A DNA stretch of 64,000 nucleotides, taken from NCBI RefSeq assembly GCF_022539665.2, contig NC_081331.1, positions 9,083,534 through 9,147,533 of the forward strand. The letters run 5' to 3'. Shown here piece by piece: positions 59,908-64,000 of the stretch. Made by a program: the position numbers and the translations under genes. Within the stretch, counting starts at the first letter, position 1. Each line of letters begins with the position of its first letter. Under the pieces are notes generated by a model. That model was not told where the DNA came from, did not search any database, and was given only the letters and a program-made list of their open reading frames with translations. The stretch is from Daphnia carinata. Lineage: Eukaryota > Arthropoda > Branchiopoda > Diplostraca > Daphniidae.

Positions 59908-62834
59908 ATGGGCTCTAGAAGGTAAATAATTGTTTACTCAATAAAATTTTTTAAATAGCAACAACTTGAAATATGTTAATAGAATCTCTAAAACCTGCAA
60001 TACTTATGTGTTATTTATATAAAATTGGGTAGTTGCAAATGGTTTAATGGAAAGTTGACTTTCTAGGTGGTTTCATCCTAATGTATCAGGAATTGATGCA
60101 GAGCTACTGCTCTTGAAAAGAAGAGTTGATGGTAGTTTTTTAGCACGCCCCAGTAAGAGCAATCCAGGAGATTTTACCCTCTCTGTTAGGTAACATTAAT
60201 ATATATTGATTTTCCATAAGGCTTTTCATTTTATTTTTATTTTTAAAGGAGAAATGGTGAGGTTACTCACATAAAAATTCAAAATACCGGAGACTTCTAT
60301 GATCTGTATGGGGGTGAAAAATTTGCAACTTTGTCTGAACTGGTGCAATTTTATATGGAAAATCCTGGACAGTTACGTGAGAAAAATGGTGAAGCCATAG
60401 AACTAAAGTTTCCTGTCCATTGTTCTGACCCTACTACTGAACGGTAATTTATGGTGTGGGAGAACAGAGATGTTCATGATGCCATTGTATGTTCAACTGT
60501 CAGTTGCTGACTTAAGTAACATTTCTCTTTTCCCAGTTTGTCTTTCAGGTGGTTCCATGGACATCTTTCTGGTAAAGAAGCAGAAAAAATTCTTCTTGAA
60601 AAAGGAAAAAATGGAAGTTTTTTGGTACGTGAATCACAGAGTAAACCTGGAGATTATGTTTTATCTGTAAGGACTGAAGACAAAGTAACACATGTTATGA
60701 TAAGATATCAGGTTATTTTACACTAATTAAATGATATTTGTAAAATTTTGCCAATGCCTTTAATGATTATCAGGAGCAAAAGTATGATGTTGGTGGTGGG
60801 GAAAAATTTGATTCTCTTTCTGAACTAATTGAACACTATAAAAAAAATCCCATGGTTGAAACTACTGGAACAGTGGTCCATCTGAAACAACCATACAATG
60901 CAACAAGAATTCATGCCAGTGGAATAGAAAGTCGAGTTAAAGAATTGCAGGTAAAATGCAATGCAAAATAAATTTGCTTACGTTTAAATTTTATTTTTCA
61001 CTATTCTATCTGTAGAAGGAGCATAGTGTGAGTACAGGAAAAGGAGGATTTTGGGAAGAATTTGAAAGCTTACAACAACAAGAATGTAAACATCTTTATA
61101 GCCGTAAAGAGGGCCAAAAACCAGAAAATCGGAATAAAAATCGATATAAAAATATTTTACCATGTAAACTCTTTTATTTAATCACAATTGGAACAAAATT
61201 TACATACCTTAATTTTATTCCTAGTTGATCACACCCGTGTTCTTCTTAAAGATGTGGATGCGAGTATAGCTGGTGCCGACTATATAAATGCCAACCACAT
61301 ACGGGTAAATAGACGCGTTAGTAACTTTACCGCAGCTTACTATGATGTTTCAGTATCTCACAAAAATTTAAAATACATTGTTTTCTAACACGTGTCTCGC
61401 AGCCAGAAGACGATGGAAATGGAGACCAGTTCCCACAATACATTGCTACCCAAGGCTGTCTGCCACACACAGTCAACGATTTCTGGCATATGGTGAGATT
61501 CATGTCAACAAAGACACCAATATAGTTAAACTTTCTGTTATATCATTAATATTTCGACATTTCAGGTTTGGCAGGAAAATAGTCGCGTAATTGTTATGAC
61601 AACGAAAGAAATCGAGAGAGGAAAGGTAGAAACGCAAATATCCTTTCACTTGGTTATTTTTATTAGGTTTATTCATTTTTCTCCGTGTGATATACTAGTC
61701 GAAATGTGCACGTTACTGGCCAGAGGAAAATCAAACAAAAGAGTATGGTAAAATTGTTTTAAAGTGTCTTGGCGATTCGCTTTGTGCTGATTATACTCTT
61801 CGAGAGTTCTTAGCAACAAAGGATAACGAAGAGAGGTTGATACATCAGTATCATTTTCAGGTAAACTTTATATTGGAATTTCCGCCTGCATTCATTTAGA
61901 ACTATTCTTTGGCTCAAAGGCATGGCCTGATCATGGAGTGCCAGGAGATCCTGGATGCGTGTTAAGTTTTCTTCAGGATGTGAATACAAAGCAGAAGTCA
62001 GTTGCGAATGCAGGTCCAGTAATAGTGCATTGTAGTGCGGGAATTGGTCGGACTGGAACATTCATAGTAATTGATATGATCATCGGCCAAATAGAAAGAC
62101 GAGGTATCTTGAAATAAAACAGTGCGAGAAGACAACCAAAAGATTTAACTGCAACAACTTCTTGTATAGGATTGGATTGTGAAATTGACATTCAGCGCAT
62201 GATTCAAACTATTCGTGCCCAACGATCCGGTATGGTGCAAACTGAAGCGCAGTACAAATTTGTCTATATGGCAGTTCAGCACTATATAGAAACTTTATCG
62301 CAACGCATGCAAGCGCAGCAGGTAAATGAGTGGACCCGTTATGCTTATTAGATAATCGGGATATGATAAAAAAAAATCATTGATTATTTAGAAAAGCCTA
62401 CAAGCTGGCAGAGAGTATACTAACATTCGTTATTCAACCGAAGGCGGTTTGACTCCTGCTGCTTGTACCCAATCTCAATCTTTGGAGTCACCAACGGGCA
62501 AGGGTTTGTCAAAATCAACCCTTTCGCTCGCCAGTGTGTCCACTCCTTTGTTAAATTCTTTTCCTGTCACATTATCTAAGTCGGAGAAACCTCCAAAGGA
62601 AACAAAAGGGGTGGCCAATAGAACTGTAGCTGAACATCCGATACCGATGTAAGCTAGATTGCCATTTACTAATAATGTTTAAAAACACATTTGTATGTAT
62701 TATTTTTTTTAAGGCCTCCGAAAGATTTCCCAAAAATGCTTTACGAAAACGTCCCTCTGAACGAGCGAAAAGGAGCTGGAAACCAAGGACCGCCACTTTT
62801 CCCCCCACCACCTACCCCACCAAGAAAAATGTAA
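59908..62834 (+). CDS. csw: Corkscrew/SHP2 protein tyrosine phosphatase (PTPN11)
   Basis: Fourteen exons: 59908-59921, 60067-60189, 60249-60443, 60549-60711, 60774-60950, 61016-61163, 61225-61304, 61403-61492, 61566-61625, 61699-61860, 61920-62103, 62170-62321, 62392-62648 and 62714-62834. Every phase fits, giving 641 residues (human SHP2 593). Two SH2 domains come first ([14 protein letters not shown] with [26 protein letters not shown] with [11 protein letters not shown]). The phosphatase domain has YINANHIR, the WPD loop acid D408 in AWPDHGVP, and the signature [10 protein letters not shown] with catalytic C442 and R448. The tail keeps the two Grb2-type tyrosine motifs, EYTNI and YENV, and ends in a Pro-rich [13 protein letters not shown] stretch. 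SHP2 relays receptor tyrosine kinase signals to Ras/MAPK in the cytoplasm. The large insert of the fly enzyme's catalytic domain is not present. Confidence 0.97.
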
Positions 62835-64000
62835 ACCGCAAAAAAAAGGCTTCTCATCAGGGTGCAGACGTGAATTGGTGTGGAATTGACCAAATTTGGG
62901 ATGTCGGGAGAAAACAGTTATCCTGTAACCACGTTGGCGACCTGCAGTCGAATAAGATCTTCGTTGATTCAACAGACAATTTTGCTTCTTTTTTCCGACA
63001 TTCCTATATTATGTTTGCATTCCTTCGATTTCTTGCTTTATTTTTGCCTCTTTCGTTCGTGGCTTTATTTCCAACATTGGCAAAATATTCATGCCTTTCG
63101 ATTCGCTTAAGTCACACCATACTTAATCGTTGATGTAAAATGACTGCTGTATTTATCGGTCTCACTAAAATTCTCTTGCAAAACCCTACCTTTACAATAT
63201 AAGCTATAAATCAGTTGAAACTGAGCCGATTCGTTGGTACTGTTGCTCTTAGTTCCCATTTCTAAAATACATTGTGCTATATATGCCCAGAGAGCTACCA
63301 AAAAGCCTCAAATCGCCTAGGAAAGATACGCGAGCAGGTGGGTTAACAGGGATGCTGACGGTAGAATTCGTCACTAAATAGAACCCTATGCAGTAGGGTT
63401 CGCTAGCAACACCGCACCGCCTTGATTCCCCCATATGTAACCACGAATGAAGGTAGTATCCCATAAGACCAAGCAAAAGCAGGCATTGAAAATGGATTGC
63501 TTCGCTGACTAAGACCAAATTATACAATTTGCAATTCTATCATTTCAGATTATCAGTTCTCCCTTTCATTCGACCAGGTTTTATGTTTAATGTTTGGTCA
63601 TTAATTTGATGTAGTTCGGCGAAATCTTCTAACGAATATCTTTTCATCGACAAAAAATGATCTAATCATAACTTAATTCTTTATCAAGTCTTTATTGTTG
63701 GTAACGTTAATGGCATTTATTGGCAAAGACTGTTCAACAAAAGCTAGAATTATTCCCTGATTTTGTCCAAAACTTGGAAAATAAATTGTGTTTGACACAC
63801 ACGGTGGTGACGTTGCCAATAATAAAACTGGTCAAAGGGAGATTTGTTCTATAAAATTTTAGTCGTGTAAAAAGTTTTTTCACAAGGTAATTCAGTTAAG
63901 AAAATGATTAAAATACGATACAATTCTTAGTGTCATCATAGGATTTCCAGTTGAATTTTACCACTATTCCCTGATTTATATGGCGTTATCCGCGTTAACA
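62835..64000. other. csw 3' UTR and downstream sequence
   Basis: No further gene was recognised. Several ORFs (62675-63133 plus, 63249-63527 minus) overlap or extend out of csw's last exon in another frame. An AATAAA lies at 63821-63826. Confidence 0.55.
63821..63826 (+). terminator. Possible poly(A) signal of csw
   Basis: AATAAA about 1 kb after the csw stop. No closer canonical signal was noticed. Confidence 0.35.

Noticed and set aside
62675-63133. 152-codon ORF over the csw last exon
   Set aside because: It is the wrong frame of csw exon 14 continued into the 3' UTR.

Overview
This is arthropod nuclear DNA, most likely from a branchiopod crustacean of the Daphnia type. The basis is an AT-rich sequence, many GT-AG introns of about 55 to 75 bp mixed with a few multi-kilobase ones, and protein sequences that look arthropod or general metazoan. 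The species call is inference. No prokaryotic, viral or CRISPR feature was seen. I rebuilt the multi-exon genes by hand from splice sites, reading-frame phase and recalled family sequence. Almost all exon chains add up to whole codons; the exceptions are stated.

Left part (1-13.8 kb). Positions 1-3566 hold a minus-strand jockey-like LINE retrotransposon. Its ORF1 is intact, its ORF2 is open to the window edge, and its 5' end abuts a 38-nt poly(T) tract. Next come a minus-strand CIDE-N domain protein of the DFF45/Drep type (4.9-7.0 kb), a gene-poor 5.4 kb stretch, and a two-exon C2H2 zinc-finger gene (12.5-13.8 kb, minus).

Centre (15.9-41.9 kb). LIPT1 (lipoyl transfer, minus) and ANAPC7 (APC/C TPR subunit, plus) lie head to head. 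ANAPC7 and RNF185 (ER-membrane RING E3, minus) lie tail to tail. RNF185 is head to head with a 25-exon SGSM gene (RUN plus TBC Rab-GAP, plus) that fills 24.4-41.9 kb. ANAPC7 carries a one-base reading-frame break at its tenth exon.

Right part (41.9-64 kb). About 12 kb holds almost nothing recognisable apart from one 66-codon ORF for a possible secreted cysteine-rich peptide. Then come nonA (DBHS RNA-binding protein, minus) and corkscrew/PTPN11 (SHP2 phosphatase, plus), head to head. The gap between them carries a dispersed repeat, a degenerate terminal-inverted-repeat element of about 1.5 kb, and three evenly spaced perfect 10-bp hairpins.

The host genes do not form one pathway; they are unrelated housekeeping and signalling genes. 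I found no convincing new biological system. The most interesting unexplained structure is the hairpin series inside the inverted-repeat element at 57.6-59.0 kb.
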